From Curvibacter sp. AEP1-3 (GTDB lineage Bacteria > Pseudomonadota > Gammaproteobacteria > Burkholderiales > Burkholderiaceae_C), in assembly GCF_002163715.1 (NCBI RefSeq), contig NZ_CP015698.1, positions 3,450,201 through 3,514,200 of the forward strand: DNA of 64,000 nt, written 5' to 3'. The first letter of the stretch is position 1. Every line of letters begins with the position of its first letter. This document shows positions 17,331-27,080 of the stretch, piece by piece. The notes below the pieces were generated by a model that was given only the letters and a program-made list of their open reading frames with translations, had not been told where the DNA came from and did no database searches. The position numbers and the translations under genes are program-made.

Positions 17331-17504
17331 GTGACTGATACTAAAACTTGGATGTGCTTGATTTGCGGTTGGATTTATGACGAGGTCGCGGGCGCGCCTG
17401 ACCACGGCATCGCACCCGGCACATTGTGGGCAGATGTCCCTATGAACTGGACATGCCCCGAATGTGGTGCCCGCAAAGAAGACTTCGAAATGGTGCAAAT
17501 CTGA
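17331..17504 (+). CDS. Rubredoxin
   Basis: Small iron electron carrier of 57 residues beginning with GTG. Two CxxCG knuckles (MCLICGWIYDE and CPECGARKEDFE) bind a single iron. The intervening GIAPGTLWADVPMNWTCP is standard for the family. It is the first gene upstream of pilG on the same strand, with 65 bases between. Rubredoxin immediately before a pil chemosensory operon recurs in betaproteobacteria as far as I recall, but no redox role in twitching is established. Confidence 0.95.
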   Translation: MTDTKTWMCLICGWIYDEVAGAPDHGIAPGTLWADVPMNWTCPECGARKEDFEMVQI

Positions 17505-17569
17505 TGTCGCACTCCGGGTGCGGAATTTGCATGTCCTGACCTTCCATGTGAGTACTGGAGCCAAGCCCT

Positions 17570-17968
17570 TTGAGTATGACCGCCCCCACCTTTAAAGTTC
17601 TGGTGATTGACGACAGCAACACCATACGGCGCAGCGCGGAAATCTTTCTCAAGCAGGGCGGGCACGACGTCTTGCTTGCTGAGGATGGGTTCGACGCATT
17701 GGCCAAAGTCAATGATTACCAGCCTCACATGATTTTCTGCGACATCCTGATGCCGCGCTTGGATGGTTACCAGACCTGCGCCATCATCAAACGCAACGCC
17801 AAATTTTCTGGGGTACCCGTCGTGATGCTGTCCTCCAAGGATGGCGTCTTCGACAAAGCGCGGGGCCGCATGGTCGGTGCGCAGGATTACCTCACCAAAC
17901 CGTTCACCAAAGACCAGTTGCTGCAGGCTGTGCAGCAATTCGGTGCCGCATTGCAAGGAGCAGCCTGA
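17570..17968 (+). CDS. pilG: Twitching motility response regulator PilG
   Basis: Single-domain CheY-like regulator of the Pil-Chp system, phosphorylated by ChpA and acting on type IV pilus extension. It has 132 residues: acidic pocket VIDDSN, phosphoacceptor aspartate in FCDILMPRLDGYQ, SSKDG, and KPFTK as the conserved lysine. A TTG at 17570 has a GGAG nine bases upstream, while the ATG at 17576 has it at fifteen; either could be the start, with two residues difference. The stop overlaps the pilH start by one base. Confidence 0.9.
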   Translation: MSMTAPTFKVLVIDDSNTIRRSAEIFLKQGGHDVLLAEDGFDALAKVNDYQPHMIFCDILMPRLDGYQTCAIIKRNAKFSGVPVVMLSSKDGVFDKARGRMVGAQDYLTKPFTKDQLLQAVQQFGAALQGAA

Positions 17969-18333
17969 TGCCTATCCAAAAAGTATTGATCGTTGACGAT
18001 TCCAAGACAGAGCTCCTCTACCTAACAGAGATCCTGCAGAAGAACGGATATACCGTCCGTGCGGCAGAGAACGCAGATGAAGCTTTCAAGCGTTTGGCTG
18101 AAGAAAAGCCCCAGTTGATCTTGATGGACGTGGTGATGCCCGGTCAAAACGGCTTCCAGCTGACCCGCGCCATTAACCGCACCCCTGAGTACGCAGACAT
18201 TCCCATCATCATGTGCACCAGCAAGAGTCTGGAGACAGACCGGGTTTGGGGAATGCGCCAAGGTGCCAAGGACTACATCACCAAGCCGGTGGATGCATCC
18301 GAACTGCTGGCCAAGATCAAGGCCTTGGGTTAA
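17968..18333 (+). CDS. pilH: Twitching motility response regulator PilH
   Basis: Second CheY-like regulator of the Pil-Chp system, 121 residues. In Pseudomonas it opposes PilG or drains phosphate from the kinase. Motifs: IVDDSKTE, the aspartate in LMDVVMPGQNGFQ, MCTSKS and TKPVD. The start shares one base with the pilG stop (TGATG), indicating coupled translation. Confidence 0.93.
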   Translation: MPIQKVLIVDDSKTELLYLTEILQKNGYTVRAAENADEAFKRLAEEKPQLILMDVVMPGQNGFQLTRAINRTPEYADIPIIMCTSKSLETDRVWGMRQGAKDYITKPVDASELLAKIKALG

Positions 18334-18344
18334 CGCAGCGCCCC

Positions 18345-18875
18345 ATGGCCAATAGAGAAGCACTTCGAGAATTACAGGCCCGGCTTGCCAGCCGGTTACA
18401 GGCCGCTCGTGCCGAAGGTATGTCGGTGGCATGGCTTGCGGTTCAGGCTGCGGGCCGGAAATACCTTTTTCCACTCAGTCAGTCTGGTGAAATCGTTCCG
18501 CTCACCCATGTCCAGCCGGTGCCCTATGCGGTGAATTGGTTCAAGGGTGTGGTGAACATCCGAGGCGGACTTTACGGTGTGGTTGATCTCGCTGCCTTCA
18601 TGTCTGCAGAAACCGGAGAGCCGGTCCAGGCCTCTACTTCTCCAGAGCCCAGTGTTGTGACGTTGAACGCAGCTTTGGATGTGAACTGTGCCTTGCAAGT
18701 TGATGTTCTGTCCGGCTTGCGTGGTGCGGATGCGTTTTCCCAATCGCACGGCCCTGCAGAAGGTTCTCCTGCTTTTTTTGGTAATGTTTTTGTCGACAGT
18801 GCTGGAGAAGCCTGGCAAGAAATCAACTTGCGTATTCTTTCCCAGTCTCCACAGTTTTTGAGCATCAGCGCTTAG
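18345..18875 (+). CDS. pilI: CheW-like adaptor PilI
   Basis: Couples the receptor PilJ to the ChpA kinase. It has 176 residues from the ATG giving MANREALRELQ, 11 bases after pilH; a longer frame inside pilH is not coding. The CheW fold shows VPYAVNWFKGVVNIRGGLYGVVDL, the highly conserved NIRG segment. The C-terminal part ends INLRILSQSPQFLSISA. Confidence 0.9.
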   Translation: MANREALRELQARLASRLQAARAEGMSVAWLAVQAAGRKYLFPLSQSGEIVPLTHVQPVPYAVNWFKGVVNIRGGLYGVVDLAAFMSAETGEPVQASTSPEPSVVTLNAALDVNCALQVDVLSGLRGADAFSQSHGPAEGSPAFFGNVFVDSAGEAWQEINLRILSQSPQFLSISA

Positions 18876-18895
18876 TTCATCCGTAAGGTCCCACC

Positions 18896-21157
18896 ATGTC
18901 CGTCGTCGATCAATTGAAAAATCTTTTTTCCAAGAAGCAGCCTGAATCGGAGCTGGACTCGCGCCTGAGCCTTGCGATGCCTGATGCGACGGTTAACAGT
19001 GCCGAGCACGAAACATTGCAGGAGTCGCAGAATGCGCCTCTTCAAGCTCCTGCTCCCAGTGTGGCGGATGAGGCGGTGGTGCCTGAAGGGGAGTTGATTT
19101 CAATTCCCATTTTGGGTCGACGTACCGTGGTTCAGCACCAGCGTACGCTGTTTGTGCTCTTGGGCGGTGCTTTGGTGGTGCTGGCCGGTGTCACTTTTTA
19201 CGCCTTGAACCAGTCGGATCGCGTTGCTCAGCAATTGGGTGCGACGGGCCAGTCACTGATGCAGTCACAGCGGTTGGCGAAATCGGTGTCCCAGGCGGTG
19301 GTGGGAAGCGCTCAGGCGTTCCCTGACGTGTCTGACAGCTCGGGCATTCTTTCCAAATCCGTCAAAGGTTTGCAGTCTGGCGATGACGAGATGCGCATCA
19401 ACGCACTGAACGAAGACTTCGCGCCTGAACTCGGTAAGGTGATTCCCTTGGTTGAGCGTGCTGACAAGAATGCGAAGGCCGTTATTGCGCAACAGAAAAT
19501 GCTGACCCAAATCGGATCTGCGTTGCGTTTGATCAATCGGCAGTCTTCCGATTTGCTGGAAGTAGCCGAAACCGTTGCTTCCCTCAAGCTGCAGCAAAAT
19601 GCGCCCGCCGCTGAAATCTCTGCGGTCGGACAGTTGGTGATGTTGACCCAGCGTATCGGCAAGTCATCCAATGAGTTCTTGACTGCAGAAGGCGTGAGTC
19701 CCGAAGCCGTGTTCTTGCTGGGTAAGGACTTGAACACTTTCAAGGAAATCTCAGAAGCGCTTCTTTCCGGTAGCACTGAGCTGCGTCTGACCGCTACCAA
19801 AGATGCTGCGACTCGCGAGCAACTCGAGGCGTTGATCAAGATGTACGAGGAAACCCGTGTTCAAGCGGGTGCGATTCTGGGTAACTTGCAAGGCTTGGTC
19901 TCTGCACGTGAAGCGCAGGGCGCGATCATTGCGGACAGCGAGCCATTGCGCCGCAACTTGGAGGATTTACAGGCCAAACTCTCAGGTCAAGCTGGTATCG
20001 GTGGGGCTTCTTTGGCTTTGTTGGTGGTTGCCGCATTGTTCGCTTTGGTTTGTGCTGGCGGTTTGTCTTACGTGCAGTTGCAAGACAGCCGTAAACGCCA
20101 GGTGGTTGCCGAAGATCAGCGATTGGAAGCGGAGCGTCAGGAGCAGGAAGCCAAGCGTGTTAATGACGCCAACCAGGCTGCGATTTTGCGACTGATGAAC
20201 GAATTGCAAACAGTGGCGGAGGGTGACCTGACCCAGGAAGCCACGGTGACCGAGGACATTACCGGCGCTATTGCCGACTCGGTGAACTACACGGTGGAAG
20301 AGCTGCGCTCGCTGGTGTCCAACGTACAGAACACAGCGGCCCGAGTCGCCCAAACAACCGCAGATGTGGATGCGACCTCTACCGAACTGCTTGCTGCTTC
20401 CAACGAGCAACTGCACGAGATTCGTGAAACCGGTAAGTCCGTTCTGGATATGGCGGGTCGTATTAACGAAGTGTCGGCTCAAGCGCAAGAGTCTGCGACG
20501 GTAGCCCGCCAGTCGCTCCAAGCGGCGGAATCAGGATTGCAGGCGGTGCAAAATGCGATCGGTGGTATGAACTCCATCCGTGACCAGATCCAGGAAACCT
20601 CCAAACGCATCAAGCGACTCGGTGAATCTTCCCAAGAGATTGGTGAAATTACAGAGCTGATTTCTGACATTACCGAACAGACCAACGTTCTGGCGTTGAA
20701 CGCAGCTATCCAGGCTGCATCTGCCGGTGAAGCCGGTCGAGGCTTCTCAGTGGTGGCGGAAGAAGTGCAGCGTTTGGCCGAGCGCTCTGCCGACGCGACG
20801 CGACAGATTGCTGCACTGGTGAAAGCCATTCAGACCGACACCCAAGATGCTATCGGCGCGATGGAGCGTTCTACACAGGGTGTGGTGGAGGGGGCTAAGC
20901 TCTCCGATAACGCCGGTACCGCACTGACAGAAATTGACCGGGTGTCCCGTCAAGTGGCGGATCTGATTGAACAGATTTCGAATGCTGCGTCCCGTGAGGC
21001 CGGCCTTGCCAACGTGGTGGCGGACAACATCCAGCATATTTTCGCGGTGACCGAGCAGACCGGAGAAGGTACCCGTGCCACTGCAAACCAGGTGCGGGAA
21101 CTGTCCCGCATGGCCGAAGAGTTGCGTCAGTCGGTATCCCGATTCAAGATTTCCTGA
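18896..21157 (+). CDS. pilJ: Twitching motility chemoreceptor PilJ
   Basis: Methyl-accepting chemotaxis protein of the Pil-Chp system, 753 residues. It has a long cytoplasmic N-terminus (about 80 residues), a first transmembrane helix (LFVLLGGALVVLAGVTF), a periplasmic PilJ-type helical domain (about 105-360), a second helix (ASLALLVVAALFALVCAGG), HAMP-like and linker segments, and a signalling hairpin with EQTNVLALNAAIQAASAGEA and VVAEEVQRLAERS. No C-terminal methylation pentapeptide tether is visible. In Pseudomonas, PilJ senses pilus state through PilA contact. It lies between pilI and chpA in one operon. Confidence 0.93.
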   Translation: MSVVDQLKNLFSKKQPESELDSRLSLAMPDATVNSAEHETLQESQNAPLQAPAPSVADEAVVPEGELISIPILGRRTVVQHQRTLFVLLGGALVVLAGVTFYALNQSDRVAQQLGATGQSLMQSQRLAKSVSQAVVGSAQAFPDVSDSSGILSKSVKGLQSGDDEMRINALNEDFAPELGKVIPLVERADKNAKAVIAQQKMLTQIGSALRLINRQSSDLLEVAETVASLKLQQNAPAAEISAVGQLVMLTQRIGKSSNEFLTAEGVSPEAVFLLGKDLNTFKEISEALLSGSTELRLTATKDAATREQLEALIKMYEETRVQAGAILGNLQGLVSAREAQGAIIADSEPLRRNLEDLQAKLSGQAGIGGASLALLVVAALFALVCAGGLSYVQLQDSRKRQVVAEDQRLEAERQEQEAKRVNDANQAAILRLMNELQTVAEGDLTQEATVTEDITGAIADSVNYTVEELRSLVSNVQNTAARVAQTTADVDATSTELLAASNEQLHEIRETGKSVLDMAGRINEVSAQAQESATVARQSLQAAESGLQAVQNAIGGMNSIRDQIQETSKRIKRLGESSQEIGEITELISDITEQTNVLALNAAIQAASAGEAGRGFSVVAEEVQRLAERSADATRQIAALVKAIQTDTQDAIGAMERSTQGVVEGAKLSDNAGTALTEIDRVSRQVADLIEQISNAASREAGLANVVADNIQHIFAVTEQTGEGTRATANQVRELSRMAEELRQSVSRFKIS

Positions 21158-21209
21158 TCGCACTTTGCCGCATTCGATTGCCCCGTGATTTCCTGGAGAG
21201 CCTGAACCC

Positions 21210-24200
21210 ATGTCGTCAAACCTTGTCGCTCCCGGAGACAATGAGCTTTCAATCACCGATCTCGGGCCATTGGCTTGGGTTTTGGATGAGCTGCGCAAGT
21301 CGCTTGACGGCGCAACCAAAGCAATGCGCCGTTTCGTTCGCGACGCTGAACTCGCACGTGGATCTGACCTGACAGAGTTGGATGCCAGCCATTTGCGGAT
21401 TGCTCGCCAGCAATTGCATCAGGCTGTAGGCGCGCTGGAAATGGTGGGCTTGGAGGCCCCGGCAAAATTTCTGAGGGCCATGGAGTCTTTGGCCCAGCGC
21501 TTTGTGCAGCGGCCCGAGCAGTGCAGTGATGAGGCCGCCAACTGCATGGAGCGCGCAAGCTTCGCGTTGACCGAATATCTTGATGGTGTCTTGAAGGGCA
21601 AGGCCGCATCGTCTGTAGCTTTGTTCCCTCAGTACAAGACCTTGCTGGAAATGGCGGGCGCAGAGCGCATCCATCCAGCGGATCTTTGGCCACCAGCTTG
21701 GCAATGGGTTTCCATTCCTGTCCCTGAAGGAACAGAGCCGCGGGCTATCGGCCCGGACTTACGCCGTGAAATGGATCACGCCGTTTTACGTTTGGTGAAG
21801 TATGGCGACGAAAAAGCCGCCAGACGCCTGCAGGCAATCAGTCTGGGTTTGGCGGCTTCCGCGCATTCGGCCGAAGAGCAGACGTTCTGGATGGTGAGCG
21901 CCGCCTATTTTGAAGGCATGGCCTTGCGCCTGTTTGACGGTGATGTCTATACCAAGCGCGCTGCGTCCCGCATTCTTCAGCAATACGTCGCCTTGGCAAA
22001 AGGGCAGCATTCGGTCTCTGAGCGGCTGGCCCAGGATATTGTATTCTTTTGTTCGCGTGCAATTCCGTCCGAAGGATCTGAAGCTCCGGTGTTGGCGGCT
22101 GTCCGAAAGGCTTATGGACTCAACCGTAGCAAGCCGGTTGACTATGTCCATGAGCAGTTCGGGCGTTTTGACCCTGCCATGTTGGTGCTGGCCCGCAAGC
22201 GGATCGCTGCGGCAGCAGAAACGTGGTCTGCCCTTGCGGGTGGAGATGTCAATCGCTTGAAGCCAGCAGCCGAGCAGTTTGCTGCAGTCGCAGACGCTGT
22301 GACCAAGTTGCATGCCGAAAGCGGTGAATTGGCCAAGGCATTGGCACGTGCTATTGAAGCCACCGCACGTACTGGAGCGGCACCATCACCAGCGGTAGCG
22401 ATGGAGGTTGCGACCTCTGTCCTGTACCTTGAAGCAGCGTACGAGGACCTCGATCCCACAGATAACCAAATGGCGGACCGCAGCGCGCGCTTGGCCCAGC
22501 GACTGCAGCACGTCACCGACGGCGGTGAACCAGAGCCGCTGGAGGGGTGGATGGAAGAGCTGTACCGTCGGGTAAGCGACCGTCAAACCATGGGCAGCGT
22601 TGTGGACGAGTTGCGGACTACGCTTGCAGAAGTTGAAAAATCCCTGGATCAGTTTTTCAGGGACCCCCGCGACAAAGGTCCTCTTCGCGAGGTCCCCAGT
22701 CAGCTGGCGCAAATGCGCGGCGTTTTTTCTGTGTTGGGCTTGGATCAACCTTCGGTTGCTGCGCTGCGCATGCGCGCGAGTGTCGAGCAGTTCCTTGTTG
22801 ACGATGTAGATGAAGTCAGTGCGCGCAGCGGCATATTTGAAAAGCTAGGGAATAGCTTGGGGGCGATGGGTTTTCTCATTGACATGCTCAGCTATCAACG
22901 CACGCTCGCAAAAACTTTGTTCGTCTATGACGAAGAGCTTGGTGAGTTCAAGCCTCTGATGGGCCGCGAGCGTTCTGTATTGCCCGAGGCTTCGGTGTCT
23001 TCTGCAGAGGGCATCGAAGATGACATGGCTACTTTGGCCGCATTGACGGGCCAGTCTTTGCCTGAATCCGTTGGCAACGCTGAGAAAACACAACCGGTGG
23101 TGATAACTGCTGCGCCTGCAGCGGAAGATGATGATGACAGCGCTGAATTGCTGGATATCTTCCTGGAAGAGGCTCGTGAAGTCGTCGTCCGTGGTCGAGA
23201 GGCCATTGCCGCACTGCAGGTTGATCCAACCAATCTCGCAGACCAAACCACACTCCGGCGTGCATTCCACACCCTGAAAGGCAGTTCGCGGATGGTGGGT
23301 TTGAATGACTTTGGCGAGGCAGCATGGTCGTTCGAGCAACTTCTGAATACATCGCTGGCAGAGCAGCGTCCGGCCAGCGAAGCACTCATTGCAACGTCGA
23401 CCGAAGCGATGTCTGCTTTTGAGCGTTGGGTGCGCGATATTGAATCCGGTGACGCCAGTTCGTGGAGCGCTGCGGAATTCCGCAAAACCTCTGATGCATT
23501 GCGTTTGCACGATCAATGGGTGCCTTTGGTAGTGCCTTTGGAATCTCCGGTGGAGTCGGTTGAGCAGTTGCAGACAGTCGAACAAGAGATTAATGAACCT
23601 CTGCCAGCATTGGAGCCGCCTCAGCTTGTTGAAGAGGCCACTGAGCTGCTGACGGATACTCAGGACTTCAATAGTGCGGACTTCGACGCGACGCAAATCG
23701 GTGCGCCCGATATGCTGGAAACCGTTCCGGTGCAAGACTTTGAGCCCACGCAGTTGGCGGGCGAGCTTGAGCTTTCATTGAGCGAGCCTATGGAGCAGGC
23801 AGACTTTGCATCTACCCAAATGTTTGACTTTGAGCAAACGACTGCCTTGGATTCACGTGCATCTTCTGTAGAAGTCCCCTTGGACCCTCAGCCGGAGCCC
23901 GAAGAGCTGGAGCTGGGTGAATTCGATTTTGGCGACTTTGAGTCACCCGCAAAAACAGAACTGGCACCCTTGGAAACCCGCTTGGCGGAAATGTATGTCG
24001 AAGAGCCACTACCGCACCCGGATTCGGTCGCGGTGGAGGAGCCGGAGCCCCGCGAGTCAGCATTGGTGCTGGAGTTTCCAGAGCCGGTGGTGGTTGCACC
24101 GGAGCCACCTGCCGAAGAGGTCGTAGTCGCCGACACGGACGATGGCATGAAAGTCATCGGTTCCTTGCGCATGAGCATTCCGCTGTACAACGTCTATCTC

Positions 24201-27080
24201 AATGAGGCTGACGAGTGGTCGCGTCGCTTGCAAACGGAGCTGGGCGAATGGGCGATGGAGCTCGGCGATCCCATCACGGACTCTGTGATTTCCTTGGCGC
24301 ACTCCCTCTTGGGCAGTTCTGCGACTGTGGGCTTTATGGCCCTTTCCAATATGGCCAAGGCACTGGAGCAAGCCCTGCAGCACGTGCAGTTGCACCGTCA
24401 GGTGCAGTCTGCACATGCGGCCGTGTTTTGCGATGCCGCCGAAGACATACGGCGCTTGCTTCACCAATTTGCTGCTGGCTTTGTGAAGGAAGCCGATGCA
24501 GACGTGCTGCACTCCTTGCAGGTCATCATTGATACCGAGTTTCCAGCGCCAGTGATGGAGGAGTCCTCCATCACTGATCCAGAGGTTGAGCCGTTATCCG
24601 AATCGATGGATGCTCCTGTAAATGAGGCCTCGCCCGTACTGGAAGCATTCGAGATCGATGTGCCGGATGTTTTGCCCGCCGTAGTGGCAGAGGCTGCACC
24701 ACTTGTGATCCTGGATGAGCAGGATGACGATCTGGACGCTGAAGACCATCTGGATGCAGATTTGCTGCCGATTTTTGAAGAAGAAGCTACGGAACTCATG
24801 CCCCAACTGGGCTCCGCTTTACGCCAATGGGTTGCTAGACCGGACAACCTCGGCGCCCGCAGCGAAGTGCTGCGCTTGTTGCACACTTTAAAGGGTAGTG
24901 CGCGTTTGGCCGGTGCCATGCGCATGGGTGAAATGGGTCATCGCATGGAGTCGTCCATCGAGCAGCTCGGAGCCGAAGGATTGCAATCCATTCAGCTGGA
25001 ACCATTGCTGGGTCGTTTCGATTCGCTGCAAGCCGCATTCTCCTCGCTTGGGAAGTTGCCTGAGTCGGATGCCGAAGGTGTGCCGGACAAGCAAGTTTCT
25101 GCACCGCTGGAAGCGGTGCCTGTGACGAATGCCACGTCTGTTGTCGCGCCTTTGCCAAAAACGCTACCCGCTATCCAAGCTCCAGCGATGGCTATGCCGC
25201 GCGCGCAGGGTAACCAGTCAGTGCGGGTTCGCTCTCAATTGCTGGATCGGCTGGTGAATCAAGCCGGCGAGGTCATGATCACCCGCTCGCGGATGGATGA
25301 GCGCTTGACTCAGTTGCGGACCTCTCTTGGTGAGCTCACCGGAAATCTGGATCGTCTGCGTCAGCAATTGCGTGATGTCGAGCTGCAGGCCGAATCTCAA
25401 ATGCAATCGCGCTTGGCACAGACCAAGGATTCCGCACAGTCATTTGACCCCTTGGAATTCGACCGGTTTACCCGTGTTCAGGAACTGACCCGCATGATGG
25501 CGGAGTCGGTCAACGATGTGGCGACAGTTCAGCGTAATTTGCAGCGCTCCGTCGAAGGTACGGAAGACGACTTGATTGCCCAAGGTCGGCAGGCACGCGA
25601 GTTGCAGAAGGACTTGTTGCGCACTCGAATGGTGGAGTTCGACGGGATCTCCGACCGCCTGTATGGTGTTGTTCGGCAGGCTTCCAAAGATGCAGGTAAG
25701 CAGGTAAAACTCGATATATCCGGTGGCGCTATTGAAATCGACCGCGGTGTGTTGGACCGTATGGCACCGGCGTTTGAGCACTTGCTCCGTAACGCGGTGG
25801 CGCACGGCATCGAGACGCCGGCCGACCGAGCAGCAGGTGGAAAAGCGGCTTCGGGCAACATCACGATCCAAGTCCATCAGGAAAGTAACGATGTGACTGT
25901 GAGTTTTACAGACGATGGTGCCGGACTGCACTTGGATCGCATCCGCGCAAAAGCAGAAGCCAAGGGACTGATTGGCGTTGGCGATTCCATGAGCGATGCA
26001 GATGCTGCCAACTTGATCTTTATGCCCGGTTTCTCCACGGCAGACGAAGTCACTGAACTCTCAGGGCGTGGAATCGGAATGGATGTGGTGAGGGCAGAGG
26101 TCCATGCCTTGGGCGGACGTATCGAAACCCAAACGCAGGCGAATGCCGGTACAACCTTCAAATTGGTGCTTCCCCTGACGACCGCTGTGACACAGGTGGT
26201 GATCTTGCGGATGGGCGAGTTTTCCATCGGTGTACCCGCTAACATTATGGAAACCGTGCTGCGCGTTCCCGCTGCCCAGCTGGATACAGCGTATGCCCAG
26301 CAAGCATTCAGCTTCGGTGAAGAACAGGTTCCTTTCTTCTGGGGTGGCGCACTATTGCAGGTCTCCGCGAAGAGCACGGATGCGGGTGGCAAAACGCTGC
26401 CGGTTGCCATTTTCCGAAGTGCGGGCCAGCGCTTGGCCGTGCACATCGACGAAGTCTTGGGCAACCGCGAAGTGGTTGTGAAGAACCTCGGTCCGCAACT
26501 CGCTCGATTGCCAGGTCTGGCCGGCATGTCGGTGCTGGCATCCGGTGCCGTGGTGCTGATATACAACCCCGTGGCATTGGCATCCGTGTACGGTGACCTA
26601 GCCCGTGGGCTTGGAACTGAAGCTACCCCAGTAAATGCATTGTTGGAAACAACCTCCGATGTACCGGCAAAAGCCGCTGCAACGGCCGCGTCCGGAACCC
26701 AGCTGCCCTTGGTGTTGGTGGTAGATGACTCCATCACCGTCCGGCGCGTGACCCAGCGATTGCTCAAGCGTGAAGGCTACCGGGTAGCTCTGGCCAACGA
26801 CGGATTGCAGGCACTGGAAAAGCTGCAGGAAGAAATCCCGGCAGTCGTACTGTCTGATATCGAAATGCCCCGCATGGATGGCTTCGACCTGGCCCGCAAC
26901 ATCCGCGCAGATGCCAAACTGCAAGGACTGCCTATCATCATGATCACCTCTCGCATCGCAGAGAAGCATCGTGAACACGCCCGTGAGTTGGGCGTGGACC
27001 ACTACCTTGGCAAGCCCTACTCGGAAGACGAGTTGCTGGGTCTGGTGCGGGGCTATTGCTCAGTCGCAGCGCCTGCTTGA
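21210..27080 (+). CDS. chpA: Hybrid chemosensory histidine kinase ChpA/PilL
   Basis: CheA-type kinase of the Pil-Chp system, 1956 residues. The first 600 or so residues are helical without a phospho-histidine I can identify. Three Hpt domains follow: the first with HTLKGSSRMVG near residue 687, a weaker one with AHSLLGSSATVG near 1030, and one with HTLKGSARLAG near 1224. Long acidic, proline-rich linkers join them (for example residues 790-980). Then come the dimerisation domain (SQLLDRLVNQAGEV, about 1336), the HATPase with the N box HLLRNAVAHGIE (about 1522) and GRGIGMDVVRAE (about 1620), a CheW-like domain, and a receiver domain (VVDDSITVRR, SDIEMPRMDGFD; about 1833-1950). It is smaller than Pseudomonas ChpA, which has eight Xpt domains. 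The 3' end overlaps the convergent photolyase gene by 28 bases. Confidence 0.93.
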   Translation: MSSNLVAPGDNELSITDLGPLAWVLDELRKSLDGATKAMRRFVRDAELARGSDLTELDASHLRIARQQLHQAVGALEMVGLEAPAKFLRAMESLAQRFVQRPEQCSDEAANCMERASFALTEYLDGVLKGKAASSVALFPQYKTLLEMAGAERIHPADLWPPAWQWVSIPVPEGTEPRAIGPDLRREMDHAVLRLVKYGDEKAARRLQAISLGLAASAHSAEEQTFWMVSAAYFEGMALRLFDGDVYTKRAASRILQQYVALAKGQHSVSERLAQDIVFFCSRAIPSEGSEAPVLAAVRKAYGLNRSKPVDYVHEQFGRFDPAMLVLARKRIAAAAETWSALAGGDVNRLKPAAEQFAAVADAVTKLHAESGELAKALARAIEATARTGAAPSPAVAMEVATSVLYLEAAYEDLDPTDNQMADRSARLAQRLQHVTDGGEPEPLEGWMEELYRRVSDRQTMGSVVDELRTTLAEVEKSLDQFFRDPRDKGPLREVPSQLAQMRGVFSVLGLDQPSVAALRMRASVEQFLVDDVDEVSARSGIFEKLGNSLGAMGFLIDMLSYQRTLAKTLFVYDEELGEFKPLMGRERSVLPEASVSSAEGIEDDMATLAALTGQSLPESVGNAEKTQPVVITAAPAAEDDDDSAELLDIFLEEAREVVVRGREAIAALQVDPTNLADQTTLRRAFHTLKGSSRMVGLNDFGEAAWSFEQLLNTSLAEQRPASEALIATSTEAMSAFERWVRDIESGDASSWSAAEFRKTSDALRLHDQWVPLVVPLESPVESVEQLQTVEQEINEPLPALEPPQLVEEATELLTDTQDFNSADFDATQIGAPDMLETVPVQDFEPTQLAGELELSLSEPMEQADFASTQMFDFEQTTALDSRASSVEVPLDPQPEPEELELGEFDFGDFESPAKTELAPLETRLAEMYVEEPLPHPDSVAVEEPEPRESALVLEFPEPVVVAPEPPAEEVVVADTDDGMKVIGSLRMSIPLYNVYLNEADEWSRRLQTELGEWAMELGDPITDSVISLAHSLLGSSATVGFMALSNMAKALEQALQHVQLHRQVQSAHAAVFCDAAEDIRRLLHQFAAGFVKEADADVLHSLQVIIDTEFPAPVMEESSITDPEVEPLSESMDAPVNEASPVLEAFEIDVPDVLPAVVAEAAPLVILDEQDDDLDAEDHLDADLLPIFEEEATELMPQLGSALRQWVARPDNLGARSEVLRLLHTLKGSARLAGAMRMGEMGHRMESSIEQLGAEGLQSIQLEPLLGRFDSLQAAFSSLGKLPESDAEGVPDKQVSAPLEAVPVTNATSVVAPLPKTLPAIQAPAMAMPRAQGNQSVRVRSQLLDRLVNQAGEVMITRSRMDERLTQLRTSLGELTGNLDRLRQQLRDVELQAESQMQSRLAQTKDSAQSFDPLEFDRFTRVQELTRMMAESVNDVATVQRNLQRSVEGTEDDLIAQGRQARELQKDLLRTRMVEFDGISDRLYGVVRQASKDAGKQVKLDISGGAIEIDRGVLDRMAPAFEHLLRNAVAHGIETPADRAAGGKAASGNITIQVHQESNDVTVSFTDDGAGLHLDRIRAKAEAKGLIGVGDSMSDADAANLIFMPGFSTADEVTELSGRGIGMDVVRAEVHALGGRIETQTQANAGTTFKLVLPLTTAVTQVVILRMGEFSIGVPANIMETVLRVPAAQLDTAYAQQAFSFGEEQVPFFWGGALLQVSAKSTDAGGKTLPVAIFRSAGQRLAVHIDEVLGNREVVVKNLGPQLARLPGLAGMSVLASGAVVLIYNPVALASVYGDLARGLGTEATPVNALLETTSDVPAKAAATAASGTQLPLVLVVDDSITVRRVTQRLLKREGYRVALANDGLQALEKLQEEIPAVVLSDIEMPRMDGFDLARNIRADAKLQGLPIIMITSRIAEKHREHARELGVDHYLGKPYSEDELLGLVRGYCSVAAPA

